A stretch of 64,000 bases of DNA from contig NZ_AWGF01000010.1 of the NCBI RefSeq assembly GCF_000495855.1, positions 168,992 through 232,991 on the forward strand, in the 5' to 3' direction. Within the stretch, counting starts at the first letter, position 1. Each line of letters begins with the position of its first letter. Source of the stretch: Asticcacaulis sp. YBE204 (GTDB lineage: Bacteria; Pseudomonadota; Alphaproteobacteria; Caulobacterales; Caulobacteraceae). The translations under genes were made by a program, and so were the position numbers. Positions 18,001 through 26,328 of this stretch are shown piece after piece. The notes under the pieces are model-generated. The model saw only the letters and a program-made list of their open reading frames with translations, did not search any database and had not been told where the DNA came from.

Positions 18001-19284
18001 ATGACGCCCACCACCTATCACCGCGCCTCGCGCTACCTCCACTGGGCCATGGCCGCCCTGATCTTTTATATGGTCTTCCTCGGCTGGACGCTGGAGGACA
18101 AGGACGGCGGCCTGTTCTCGCGCTATCAGATGCACAAGTCGGTGGGGTTCCTCATTCTGGCCTTTACGGTGGTGCGCATTGGGCTGCGGCTGGCCTACAA
18201 AGCGCCGCCGGAGATCGAAGGGCCGAAATGGCAGATGGCGGCGGCGCGCGCCGTCCATATCGGCTTTTATGTCCTAATGATCGGTTTGCCTCTGACGGGG
18301 TGGGCGCTGGTGTCGACGGCCAAGGTGCCGGTACCGACCCTGTGGTTCGGTGTGGTGCCGATCCCGCACCTGCCGTTGAGCCATGATCTTAATGCCCTGT
18401 TCCATAATCTGCATGGGGTATTCGCCAAACTGATCTTCTACGTCCTGATCCCACTGCACGTCGGCGCAGCACTTATGCACCATTTCATCCACAAGGACGA
18501 TACGGTGACGCGTATGCTGCCGGGGCTGGAGCCGAAGCCGACGATCCTCAAAAGCGCGCTGAACTATCGCTGGCTGCTGCCGGCGGTGATTGTCGTCGGG
18601 GCCTTTGTAGGCGCAACTTTCCTGATGCGCGGGAATGCACCGGTCGAAGCGCCCGTGGTAGCCGAAGCTCAACAATCCACAGACACTTCAACTGACGCGT
18701 CCGCAAACTTATCCCCGGAGACGGCGGCGGTTACCGACAGCGCGTCCACAAGTGTTTCACAGGCCGTGAGCGAAGAGTCCACAGCCTTGCGCACATGGGT
18801 GGTGAATAAAGCCGCGTCGCATGTCCGTTTCACGACGACGTTTAACGGCGAGGCCATCAAAGGTGGATTCAGCACCTATACCGCCGATATCGTCTTTGAC
18901 TCGGCGCAACTCGATAAGTCTTCGGCGACGGTGGTCATCGATCTGGCCTCGGTCAACAGCGGTGATTCCATGCGCGACGACAGCCTGACCGGCAGCGATT
19001 TCTTCGGCGTGGCCCAACATCCGAAGGCGACCTTCAAAAGCACGGGTTTCGCCAAAACCGGCACGGATAAATATGTCGCTAAGGGCAAGTTGACCCTGCA
19101 CGGTCAGACCAAGCCCTTCGACTTACCGTTCACGCTGAAAATCACCGGTGATACGGCTTTGATGACGGCGACGACCAAGCTCAACCGGCTCGATTTCGGT
19201 GTCGGATCGGGTGAATGGGCGGCGACGGACGCGGTTCCGGCAGACGTGTCGCTCGATCTCAAGGTGTCGGCTAAAGCGAAATAG
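18001..19284 (+). CDS. Cytochrome b561-YceI fusion protein, 427 aa
   Basis: Residues 1 to about 185 form a four-helix cytochrome b561 domain with candidate haem His in YHRASRYLHWAM, MHKSVGF and VHIGFYV. A fifth hydrophobic segment (RWLLPAVIVVGAFVGATFLM) is followed by a Ser/Thr-rich linker. The last 165 residues are a YceI lipocalin-like domain (WVVNKAASHVRFTTTFNGEAIKGGF to LDFGVGSGEWAATD), which in the family binds isoprenoid lipids in the periplasm. The arrangement suggests electron transfer to or from a quinone-like lipid. The ATG at 18001 was chosen; a GTG at 17989 adds four residues. Confidence 0.85.
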   Translation: MTPTTYHRASRYLHWAMAALIFYMVFLGWTLEDKDGGLFSRYQMHKSVGFLILAFTVVRIGLRLAYKAPPEIEGPKWQMAAARAVHIGFYVLMIGLPLTGWALVSTAKVPVPTLWFGVVPIPHLPLSHDLNALFHNLHGVFAKLIFYVLIPLHVGAALMHHFIHKDDTVTRMLPGLEPKPTILKSALNYRWLLPAVIVVGAFVGATFLMRGNAPVEAPVVAEAQQSTDTSTDASANLSPETAAVTDSASTSVSQAVSEESTALRTWVVNKAASHVRFTTTFNGEAIKGGFSTYTADIVFDSAQLDKSSATVVIDLASVNSGDSMRDDSLTGSDFFGVAQHPKATFKSTGFAKTGTDKYVAKGKLTLHGQTKPFDLPFTLKITGDTALMTATTKLNRLDFGVGSGEWAATDAVPADVSLDLKVSAKAK

Positions 19285-19327
19285 GGTTGCCGTCATCGCG
19301 CAATTTGCCTACAGCGCTCCCTCTTTT

Positions 19328-19537
19328 CTCCTCCCTGTCGTGCAGCGATGGGGAGGGGGACCATCAAGCGCAGCGATGATGGCGGAGGGGGATAGCGCCT
19401 ATGTTTCAAAGGTCTTTGGCCTTGGCCGAGTTCTGAGCCATCCCCCTCCGTCAGCTTCGCTGCGCTCGCTGCCCAACGCTTGTGAAAGCTATACTTTCAC
19501 TGGCGCTATACCCCATCGCTGCGCGACAGGGAGGAGA
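19328..19537. repeat. CTCCTCCCT-family inverted repeat, copy 2
   Basis: The left arm starts CTCCTCCCTGTCGTGCAGCG and leads to GGCGGAGGGGG at 19381-19391; the right arm starts CCCCCTCCGTCAGC at 19442 and ends ATCGCTGCGCGACAGGGAGG. The final GGAGGAG (19530-19536) is the only good Shine-Dalgarno for the threonylcarbamoyl-AMP synthase gene starting at 19546. Confidence 0.75.
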
Positions 19538-19545
19538 GATACCAT

Positions 19546-20466
19546 ATGACCGCCACCGTAAATGATGCCATCGCCGCCCTTGAGCGGGGTGACCTGATCC
19601 ATCTGCCGACCGAGACCGTCTATGGCTTGGGCGCGCGGGCTGACGATCCGTCGGCGGTCGCCAAGGTGTTCGAAGCCAAGGGCCGTCCGAAATTCAATCC
19701 GCTGATCGTCCATGTGGCCTCGTTTGAAGCCGCCGAGGCGATCGGGGTGTTCGACGACCGGGCGCGGACCTTGGCGCAGGCCTTCTGGCCGGGGCCGCTG
19801 ACGTTGGTCGTGCCGATAAAGGACACGACAAAGGTCTGCGATCTGGCGCGGGCAGGGCTCGACAGTGTGGCGATCCGCGTGCCGTCGCATCCGATGGCTC
19901 TGGCGATTTTGCAAGGGTTTGGCGGTGGCGTGGTCGCGCCATCGGCTAATCGCTCGGGTCGCCCCAGCCCGACCCGGTTTGAGGACGCTATGTTGGAAAC
20001 CGGTGTGTCGGTCGCGGCGTCGGTCGATGGCGGCGATTGTCAGGTGGGTCTGGAATCGACGGTCGTCAGCGCTCTCAGCGATGTCCGTTACCTCAGACCG
20101 GGAGCGATCACGCGCGCGCAGATCGAAGCCGTGGTAGGCGATCTGGCCCAAGACGCCAGCGAGGGTCACCGCTCGCCGGGAAGGTTATCGCTGCACTATG
20201 CGCCGGACGCACCGGTTGAAATCAATATTGATAATCCACCGATGGATTGCGTCTATCTGGCCTTTGGCGAGACCGGTTTCAGGGGCCCCGTGCTGAACCT
20301 GAGCCCGACGCGGAACTTAAGCGAAGCGGCGGCCAGTCTGTTCACCTACTTGCGCAAGGCCGATGCGCTGAATCCCACACGCATCTGCGTCGCGCCGATC
20401 CCGACGGACGGTCTGGGCGAAGCCATCAACGACCGTCTGAAACGCGCCGCAGGCTTTGTAGGATAG
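19546..20466 (+). CDS. tsaC: L-threonylcarbamoyladenylate synthase (TsaC/Sua5), 306 aa
   Basis: The enzyme makes threonylcarbamoyl-AMP from threonine, bicarbonate and ATP for the t6A37 modification of ANN-decoding tRNAs. Visible motifs are LPTETVYGLGARADD, AKGRPKFNPLIVHV, FWPGPLTLVV, VAIRVPSHPMA and APSANRSGRPSPT. The catalytic domain covers about 205 residues. The C-terminal 100 residues, after SPGRLSLHYAPDAPV, are the Sua5-type extension. The ribosome binding site is supplied by the end of the upstream repeat, nine bases before the ATG. Confidence 0.92.
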   Translation: MTATVNDAIAALERGDLIHLPTETVYGLGARADDPSAVAKVFEAKGRPKFNPLIVHVASFEAAEAIGVFDDRARTLAQAFWPGPLTLVVPIKDTTKVCDLARAGLDSVAIRVPSHPMALAILQGFGGGVVAPSANRSGRPSPTRFEDAMLETGVSVAASVDGGDCQVGLESTVVSALSDVRYLRPGAITRAQIEAVVGDLAQDASEGHRSPGRLSLHYAPDAPVEINIDNPPMDCVYLAFGETGFRGPVLNLSPTRNLSEAAASLFTYLRKADALNPTRICVAPIPTDGLGEAINDRLKRAAGFVG

Positions 20467-20468
20467 GG

Positions 20469-20567
20469 AACCAAAGATTACACAGATTTCACAGATTGGC
20501 GCTGCGCGCCGGAGGAGCGGATTCACTTCCGCCCCTTAATCTGTGAAATCTGTGTAATCTTTGGTTC
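20469..20567. repeat. ACAGATT-family inverted repeat, copy 2
   Basis: The left arm is 20469-20497 (AACCAAAGATT then two ACAGATT units) and the right arm 20538-20567 (ending AATCTTTGGTT). Against copy 1 the outermost unit is changed from CACAG to CAAAG, and the opposite arm is changed to match, so pairing is kept. It lies between the convergent tsaC and yaaA genes. Confidence 0.8.
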
Positions 20568-20573
20568 CAAGCC

Positions 20574-21335
20574 TTAAGGATGCTTCCGCGAGAACGTCCA
20601 TTCGACATCCGACGACGCCTCAGGCACGAAGCGATAGCCTTCGTAATCAAAGGCTTTGACGGCTTCGGGTTCCGTAATCCGGTGATCGATCACATAGCGT
20701 GCCATCAGGCCGCGCGCCTTCTTGGCGAAGAAGGAAATCATCGAGGTCTTTCCGTCCTTGATTTCAAGGAACTTCACATTGATGACCTTGGGTTTCAGGG
20801 CCTTGGTCAGGGCCGCGCGGGCATATTCCTGACTGGCCAGATTGAGCACCGTTTTCGTCTCAGCGGTCTTTGCGTCAGCGTTGATTTCCTTCGCGATCTT
20901 ATCGCCCCAGAACGCGTATAAGGTGCCGCCCTTGGTCGTTTCCAGCGACGTGCCCATTTCCAGTCGGTAGGGACGGATCAGATCCAGCGGTCGCAGCAGA
21001 CCATAGAGACCCGACAAAATACGTACATGGTCCTGCGCAAACACCAGCCCCTCGGCATCCAGCTCCCGCGCGCGCAAGCCCGTATAGACGTCGCCGTCAA
21101 ACAACATGGCGGCGGGTAGGGCGGCTTGATCGGTAAAGCCCTTATACCGCGCGCGGTTCATCTCGGCCAGTTTGTCCGAAATGTCCATCAGTCGTTTCAG
21201 GTCGGCGGGCTTCTGCTTTTTCATGACCTTGAGCAGGCTTTGGGTGTCGCGCGTAAAGCGGGGCTCAGTCACGTCTCGTGCGGGCGTGAACGGGGTTTCG
21301 TCGAGGGATTTGGCGGGGGACAGCAGGATGATCAT
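20574..21335 (-). CDS. yaaA: YaaA family peroxide-stress protein, 253 aa
   Basis: The protein starts MIILLSPAKSLDETPFTPAR and shows the YaaA (DUF328) pattern throughout: FTDQAALPAAMLFDGDVYTGL, DHVRILSGLYGLLRPLDLIRPYRLEMGT, LYAFWGDKIA and NLASQEYARAAL. YaaA lowers free iron and DNA damage under hydrogen peroxide in E. coli, where it is under OxyR control, and the fold binds DNA. The length is normal. A perfect 8-bp inverted repeat lies 62 bp upstream of the start, in the gap shared with the double-receiver gene. Confidence 0.93.
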   Translation of the reverse strand: MIILLSPAKSLDETPFTPARDVTEPRFTRDTQSLLKVMKKQKPADLKRLMDISDKLAEMNRARYKGFTDQAALPAAMLFDGDVYTGLRARELDAEGLVFAQDHVRILSGLYGLLRPLDLIRPYRLEMGTSLETTKGGTLYAFWGDKIAKEINADAKTAETKTVLNLASQEYARAALTKALKPKVINVKFLEIKDGKTSMISFFAKKARGLMARYVIDHRITEPEAVKAFDYEGYRFVPEASSDVEWTFSRKHP

Positions 21336-21396
21336 GGCCTCGTTCTAAATCCGAAAGCCTGAGTCGTCACGCGCCAAATACTTGCCGCGCATGGTT

Positions 21397-21418
21397 GCAA
21401 ACGTTATGAAACGTTTGC
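21397..21418. promoter_or_regulatory. Candidate operator, 8-bp perfect inverted repeat
   Basis: GCAAACGT (21397-21404) and ACGTTTGC (21411-21418) are separated by TATGAA, a total of 22 bp with the symmetry of a dimeric regulator site. It lies between the divergent yaaA and double-receiver genes, so either could be controlled. The regulator is unknown. Confidence 0.45.
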
Positions 21419-21504
21419 CGTCTTTATGTCTTTTTTATTAAATAAATTTACCTGTACGTAACCTATAAAGCCTAGCCTTTCGACCTTGCATGCAGGGGAG
21501 GCAC

Positions 21505-22290
21505 ATGACCTTAGGTACCGTTCTGGTTCTCGAAGACAGCCGCGTTCAGGCCCAGCTGATCTCGAAGATGCTGGAGCGCCTGAACTGGTCCACCGTCATC
21601 TGTTTCGATTACAAATCGGCCTATGCCGCCCTGCGCACGCACAAGGTCGATCTCCTGCTGCTCGACGTCTATGTCGAAGGCGGCAACACCATTCTGCATC
21701 TGCCGGAAATCCGCGAAATGGCGAAGGGCGTGCCCATCGCCATCATGTCGGCGGGCGGTCAGGGCGGCGGCGGCCTGGCCAAGACCCTCAACATGGCGCG
21801 TCAGGCTCAGGCCGATTTCGTCGTGCCCAAGCCTTTCGCGCCGCAGGATATTTCGACCATTCTCGATGCGGCGTGGGCCATGCGGCGCTCACCGGTGCAG
21901 GCCAAACATATCCTCGTGGTCGACGATTGCCGAGTCGTGCGCACGCTCGCCTGTCGGGCGCTGGTCGAAAAGGGCTACCGCATTTCCGAAGCGCGCTCGA
22001 TGGAAGAGGCCTTCGATCGCGTCGATATCGCCCACGTCGATGTGGTGGTCACCGATATCTTCATGCCGGGCATGGGCGGCATCGAAGGCATCCAGATCAT
22101 TCGCGCCACCTGGCCTCAGGTGGCGGTCATCGCCATGTCGGCGGGCACCGAACGTGGCGCCGATTTCAATCAGGTCCTGTCGGCGGCCAAATATATGGGC
22201 GCGACGGCGCAATTGCCGAAGCCGTTTACCGCCGGCGATCTGACGCTTCTGGTTGAAGCCGTTCTCAGCGAGCAATATATCGCGGCCTGA
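21505..22290 (+). CDS. Tandem double-receiver (REC-REC) response regulator, 261 aa
   Basis: Two receiver domains follow each other and nothing else is present. REC1 (residues 1-125) has acidic residues in VLVLEDSR, phospho-acceptor Asp54 (LLLLDVYVEGG) and Lys109 (VVPKPF). REC2 (residues 135-258) has VVDDCR, Asp184 (VVTDIFMPGMGG) and Lys239 (QLPKPF). Both look able to be phosphorylated. With no output domain it probably acts by protein contact, as a phosphate sink or adaptor. The ATG at 21505 has GGGGAGG upstream. A paralogue lies 202 bp downstream. Confidence 0.88.
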   Translation: MTLGTVLVLEDSRVQAQLISKMLERLNWSTVICFDYKSAYAALRTHKVDLLLLDVYVEGGNTILHLPEIREMAKGVPIAIMSAGGQGGGGLAKTLNMARQAQADFVVPKPFAPQDISTILDAAWAMRRSPVQAKHILVVDDCRVVRTLACRALVEKGYRISEARSMEEAFDRVDIAHVDVVVTDIFMPGMGGIEGIQIIRATWPQVAVIAMSAGTERGADFNQVLSAAKYMGATAQLPKPFTAGDLTLLVEAVLSEQYIAA

Positions 22291-22342
22291 TCATCCAGGG
22301 TGGTCATTGTTTCCCCTAAGTCATTGGTAGTATAGTACGTTT

Positions 22343-22372
22343 TTGACTCGTTAAACAATTTTGACATATTAT
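22343..22372 (+). promoter_or_regulatory. Candidate sigma-70-type promoter of the second double-receiver gene
   Basis: TTGACT at 22343-22348 and TATTAT at 22367-22372 are spaced by 18 bp within an AT-rich part of the 202-bp gap between the two double-receiver genes. The predicted start would leave a leader of about 110 bases. It suggests that the two paralogues are transcribed separately. Confidence 0.4.
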
Positions 22373-22492
22373 CCAACCTGTATCGCACTTCCGTAAACTG
22401 ACCATGAGTGTCGGGATCAAAGACGATATCAGGACTAAAAAGTAGAAGGCGTAAGGCTAACAGGGACGGCGTAACGGTATCAGGGAGCCGCA

Positions 22493-23326
22493 ATGAGCGG
22501 GGGCGACAACAATCTGGGGAGCGTGCTGGTCCTCGACAGCGACCGCGAACAGGCGCGTCAGGTGGCTCGTCTGCTAGGGCAGCAGAAGTGGACCTCGGTC
22601 CTCAGCTTCACCCAGGACATGGCGCTCCGTAGTCTTAAGCACAATCGATTCCATCTGCTGCTGGTCGATGCCTATGCCGACAACCAGAACATGGTCGCTC
22701 AGATCGATTTCCTCAAATCGCAGATGAAGGACACGCCGCTGGCGGTGATGGGCCACGTCTGGGGCGGCAAGAAGGGCACGACCGTCCTCGATCAGGCCAA
22801 AGCCGCGGGAGCGGACTTCCTGCTGGCCAAGCCGATTCATCCCGATCGACTGAAAACCATGCTGGCGGAAACGCACCGCTATCACCGCGAACGCCGGACC
22901 GAGGTCCATGTGATGGTGGTCGATCCGGACGTGCAACTGCGCACCTTTATCGGCATGACCCTGCAACAGGTCGGCTACAAGGTGTCAGTCGCCGACAATA
23001 TGGAAGACGTCTTCTTCGACCATAATCTGGGGATGATCGATATCGTCCTGACGGCGATCCTGATCCCCGGCATCGGCGGGGTGGAAGGCATCGCGCAGAT
23101 ACGCAAAGACCACCCGCATGTGCGGCTGGCGGCTATGTCGGAAGGCATCAACGACAAGATCGGGGCCATGCACGTTCTGGCGGCGGCGCGCGAAGCGGGG
23201 GCAGAAGAACTTTTGCCCAAGCCCTTCGTCATGCCGGAATTGCTCAGTCTGATTGGACGCCTGTCGCGTGACAAGATTCAGGCCCGCGCTGCCGAAGCCG
23301 CGGCCACGCCGCAGCCTGCCAAATAG
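22493..23326 (+). CDS. Double-receiver protein with degenerate second receiver, 277 aa
   Basis: This is a paralogue of the preceding gene with the same REC-REC plan. REC1 keeps acidic residues (VLVLDSDREQ), Asp59 (LLLVDAYADN) and Lys113 (LLAKPI). In REC2 the phospho-acceptor is replaced by Ala188 (IVLTAILIPGIGG, where the paralogue has TDIFMPGMGG), although the acidic pair (MVVDPDVQ) and the Lys (LLPKPF) remain. REC2 therefore cannot be phosphorylated at the normal site and may be a constitutive binding surface. A short Ala-rich tail follows. The ATG at 22493 has AGGGAG upstream. Confidence 0.87.
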   Translation: MSGGDNNLGSVLVLDSDREQARQVARLLGQQKWTSVLSFTQDMALRSLKHNRFHLLLVDAYADNQNMVAQIDFLKSQMKDTPLAVMGHVWGGKKGTTVLDQAKAAGADFLLAKPIHPDRLKTMLAETHRYHRERRTEVHVMVVDPDVQLRTFIGMTLQQVGYKVSVADNMEDVFFDHNLGMIDIVLTAILIPGIGGVEGIAQIRKDHPHVRLAAMSEGINDKIGAMHVLAAAREAGAEELLPKPFVMPELLSLIGRLSRDKIQARAAEAAATPQPAK

Positions 23327-23707
23327 CTATCGGGCTTTTTCGCAGAATGACGCTTCGGCGCCGCTGGTGCCGATAAAGCTGAGGGTCGGTTTGTTGTTGG
23401 TGTCGCGATAGACCGTCTTGAAGCCGTCGGGCATGACGTTTTTCAGATAACCGGTCAGGGTCACGGCTTTTGTCTTCGGATCGACGCTGAACGTGCCCAT
23501 GCTGCCGTCCGAGGCGCGGTACTTGCCCGGTGCGGTGACGGTGAAGTTGAGCAGCATCCGCGGCGAACTGTAGGCCCAGCATTCGTAATCGCCCTTCGGC
23601 ATGGTCGCGGTGGCAGGCACGGGTTTGGGCTTCGGCTTGGTCGTCTGGGCGGCGGCTGGCAGGGCCAGACAGGCGGTAATGGCAGTGAGGATGAGGATAC
23701 GGTGCAT
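23327..23707 (-). CDS. Small secreted protein, 126 aa, unknown
   Basis: The N-terminus MHRILILTAITACLALPAAA is a Sec signal peptide cleaved near residue 21. A Lys/Pro-rich linker (TTKPKPKPVPATAT) leads to a small domain of about 90 residues with two Cys (YECWAYSS and the final SFCEKAR) that could form a disulfide. The pattern GKYRASDGSMGTFSVDPKTKAVTLTG suggests a beta-rich periplasmic domain. No family was recognised. It converges on the double-receiver gene and abuts its stop. The start at 23707 was chosen because it opens the signal peptide. Confidence 0.65.
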   Translation of the reverse strand: MHRILILTAITACLALPAAAQTTKPKPKPVPATATMPKGDYECWAYSSPRMLLNFTVTAPGKYRASDGSMGTFSVDPKTKAVTLTGYLKNVMPDGFKTVYRDTNNKPTLSFIGTSGAEASFCEKAR

Positions 23708-23806
23708 GTTATATCTCCCTGAATGAAGGTAGATTACACCGTTATTTATGCACGGCAACTTACATTCCTGGATAGGGACGTCGTCGCTGGTTGGCGGGGA
23801 TTAAGG

Positions 23807-24302
23807 TTTTCCACCGATGGCCACAGATGCACACAGATGGTGCCTGTGACACCTGATGCGGATAAGCGGTTGCAGTGAGCGCGCGCAGCGCCAGAAAAGG
23901 GATTGGCCACGGATAAGGCACGGATGCCGGTGCTACGCACCCGGCTGACACGGATATGTCGAGTTAGCGCAAACAGCCGACGCCGCAATAAGGACATCCG
24001 TGTTCGCCGCGCTTGCGCGGCATCCGTGCCCTATCCGGGGCTAAAAACCTTTGGTAACGACAGCAGGCAAGAAGAAGGAGAAACCACAGATTACACAGAT
24101 TTCACAGATTAGGTTCGTTGCGGCTTGAGGATAAGCCTCAAACACGATGTGTACGGTGTCTCACAAATGACGCGCAAAGCGCGTCCAATCTGTGAAATCT
24201 GTGTAATCTGTGGTTTCAAATCTTGCGGATGCGGCCACTTGGCACCAACCTGACCGCTCGCAAAGAACATCTGTGTGCATCTGTGGCCATCTGTGGAGAA
24301 CC
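23807..24302. repeat. Nested composite of three inverted-repeat families
   Basis: This 624-bp gene-free gap (23708-24331) holds an outer pair built from CACAGATGCACACAGATG (left, from 23807) and its reverse complement (right, to 24302). Inside it are a pair of the CCACGGATAAGGCACGG family (23905-23926 and about 24017-24040) and a pair of the ACAGATT family (24082-24110 and 24187-24216). The left outer arm is followed by the two inner pairs side by side, then the right outer arm. No coding frame in the gap is convincing. Confidence 0.75.
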
Positions 24303-24331
24303 TTGCATACGACACCACAAACGCCACAAAC

Positions 24332-25756
24332 CTAAAACAAAACGTGCGGGTTCATGATGCGCTTCGGATCGAGCGACAGGCGAATGGCGCGCATGGCCGC
24401 CACCGCCACCGGGTCCTTGTAAAGCAAGGCTTCCTGCGTCTTCATGCGGCCCAGACCGTGCTCGGCGGAAATCGAACCCTCGTACTCATGCACCAGATCG
24501 TGGACGACCTTGGCCCCTTCGTCGCGTAAGGCGTTGAACGCCGCCGGGTCCATGCCTTCGGGCAGGATGACGTTGAAGTGGACATTGCCGTCGCCGACGT
24601 GGCCGAAGGTGACCACGCGCGCGCCGGGCAGGAAAGCCAGCACGGCCTCGGTACCCTTGAGGATGTAATCCGCCATCTGCGACAGCGGCACCGACACGTC
24701 GTGCTTCCACGCCGCGCCCTCGACCTTTTCGGCGGCGGAATGTTCTTCGCGCAGACGCCAGAAGGCCTCGGCCTGAGTCTCGTTTTGCGCAATCGCCGCG
24801 TCGAGGATCAGTTCCTCTTCGAAGGCCGCCCCCAGAAGCCGCTCCATCGACGTTTCCGCGCCGTCCGGATCGCCCGACGCGACCTCGATCAGGGCGTACC
24901 ACGGATACTCGGTCTCCAACGGTTCACGCGTATCAGGGATGTTTTTCAGCACCAACGACAGGCCGTAGCGCCCCATCAACTCGAACGCCTCGACCTGACC
25001 GCCGGTTTCCTGTTTGGCGCGGGCCAGAAGATCGATGGCGTGCTGCGCCGTCTCGAACGCCACGATAGCGACGCTGCGCGAATTCATCACCGGGAACAGC
25101 TTGAGCGACGCTGCGGTGATGATGCCCAGCGTGCCCTCGGCGCCGATGAACATCTGCTTGAGGTCATAGCCGGTATTGTCCTTGCGCAGGCGCTTGAGGC
25201 CGTTGAAAATCTCACCGGTCGGTAAAACCACCTCAAGGCCCGAAACCAGATCGCGCGTCACGCCGTAGCGCAGGACCGCGGTGCCGCCGGCATTGGTCGA
25301 GATGACGCCACCGACCGTCGCCGTGCCTTCGGCAGCCAGAGACAGCGGGAAGTGGCGGTTGGCCTTTTCGGCGATCTGCTGGGCTTCGAGGAGCGTAATC
25401 CCGGCCTCAAGCACCATGGTGTCGTCGGTCGGGGCGACGTCGCGGATCTGGCGCATACGTTCCAGCGAGACGAGGATTTCGCCGAACGGGATCTGCCCGC
25501 CGACAAGGCCGGTATTGCCGCCCTGGGGCGTGATGGCGACGCCGTTGTCGTAGCAAAGCTTGACCACCTGAGACAGTTCTTCGGTCGTTTTCGGCAGGAC
25601 GAGGAGGGGCGTGTGCCCCTTCCACTTGCCGCGCCACTCGGTCAGCTTGGCCGTCACGCGGATATCGTCGTCAGACCACCCGGCCTCGCCGACGATAGCC
25701 TTGATCTGCGCGACGATCTCAGGCGCGACGGGCGGGCATTCGGCGAAAGCGGTCAT
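24332..25756 (-). CDS. FAD-binding (GlcD/D2HGDH-type) oxidoreductase, 474 aa
   Basis: The N-terminal PCMH-type FAD domain shows PLLVLPKTTEELSQVVKLCYD, the flavin loop ITPQGGNTGLVGGQIP and LPLSLAAEGTATVGGVISTNAGG. The C-terminal half holds the cap and the metal/flavin motifs VVTFGHVGDGNVHFNVILPEG and ISAEHGLGRMK. These are typical of D-lactate, glycolate and D-2-hydroxyglutarate dehydrogenases, which oxidise D-2-hydroxy acids; the last is the best guess by overall pattern. The ATG at 25756 (MTAFAECPPV) was chosen over an earlier in-frame start. It is divergent from the Nudix gene. Confidence 0.9.
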   Translation of the reverse strand: MTAFAECPPVAPEIVAQIKAIVGEAGWSDDDIRVTAKLTEWRGKWKGHTPLLVLPKTTEELSQVVKLCYDNGVAITPQGGNTGLVGGQIPFGEILVSLERMRQIRDVAPTDDTMVLEAGITLLEAQQIAEKANRHFPLSLAAEGTATVGGVISTNAGGTAVLRYGVTRDLVSGLEVVLPTGEIFNGLKRLRKDNTGYDLKQMFIGAEGTLGIITAASLKLFPVMNSRSVAIVAFETAQHAIDLLARAKQETGGQVEAFELMGRYGLSLVLKNIPDTREPLETEYPWYALIEVASGDPDGAETSMERLLGAAFEEELILDAAIAQNETQAEAFWRLREEHSAAEKVEGAAWKHDVSVPLSQMADYILKGTEAVLAFLPGARVVTFGHVGDGNVHFNVILPEGMDPAAFNALRDEGAKVVHDLVHEYEGSISAEHGLGRMKTQEALLYKDPVAVAAMRAIRLSLDPKRIMNPHVLF

Positions 25757-25819
25757 GGTCAGTATCCGTTGGGTAAACCGTGGTGTAATAAACTCGCGGT
25801 TTAACCGGAGAATCCATAA

Positions 25820-26251
25820 GTGCAAGTGCAAACTCACCGCCCGATCCCTGCCATTGGCGTTGTTTGCTGGCGCGACGATGCAGTTTTGCTAATCCGCCGC
25901 GGACGCGAACCGCGCAAGGGTCATTGGTCGATCCCCGGCGGCAAGGTCGACCGCTTCGAACCGATGGAAGCGACGGCCCTACGCGAACTGCGCGAGGAGA
26001 CGGGGATCGAGGCGGCGCTTGGGCCGCTGATCGGGGTCTATGAGATCATCGAACCGCCCACCGAAGCCTATCCAGACGGCTTTCATTTGGTACTGATCGA
26101 CTATCTGGCCGAATGGCGCTCAGGCGAACCTGTCGCGGGAGACGATGCGGACGAGGCGGTCTTCGTGCCGTATGCGCAGGCTTTGGAGCGTTTACTGGAG
26201 CCGGACCTGAAGGACGTCCTGATCCGGGCTTACAAATTGCGTTATACATAA
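25820..26251 (+). CDS. Nudix hydrolase, 143 aa
   Basis: The complete Nudix box is present: GGKVDRFEPMEATALREL followed by REETGI, matching Gx5Ex7REUxEExGU. The fold surrounds it with VVCWRDDAVLLIRRGREPRKGHWSIP before and LIGVYEIIEPP and HLVLIDYLAEW after. It cleaves a nucleoside diphosphate linked to another group; the resemblance to ADP-ribose pyrophosphatases is a guess. The start is GTG at 25820, with GGAG ten bases upstream. Confidence 0.9.
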   Translation: MQVQTHRPIPAIGVVCWRDDAVLLIRRGREPRKGHWSIPGGKVDRFEPMEATALRELREETGIEAALGPLIGVYEIIEPPTEAYPDGFHLVLIDYLAEWRSGEPVAGDDADEAVFVPYAQALERLLEPDLKDVLIRAYKLRYT

Positions 26252-26328
26252 ATTCTTCGTCCGGTTTCAGTGGCCAAACGTCAGGATTAAGATAAGCTGC
26301 TCTCAGTTAAAAACTTGAGGGGAACGAT

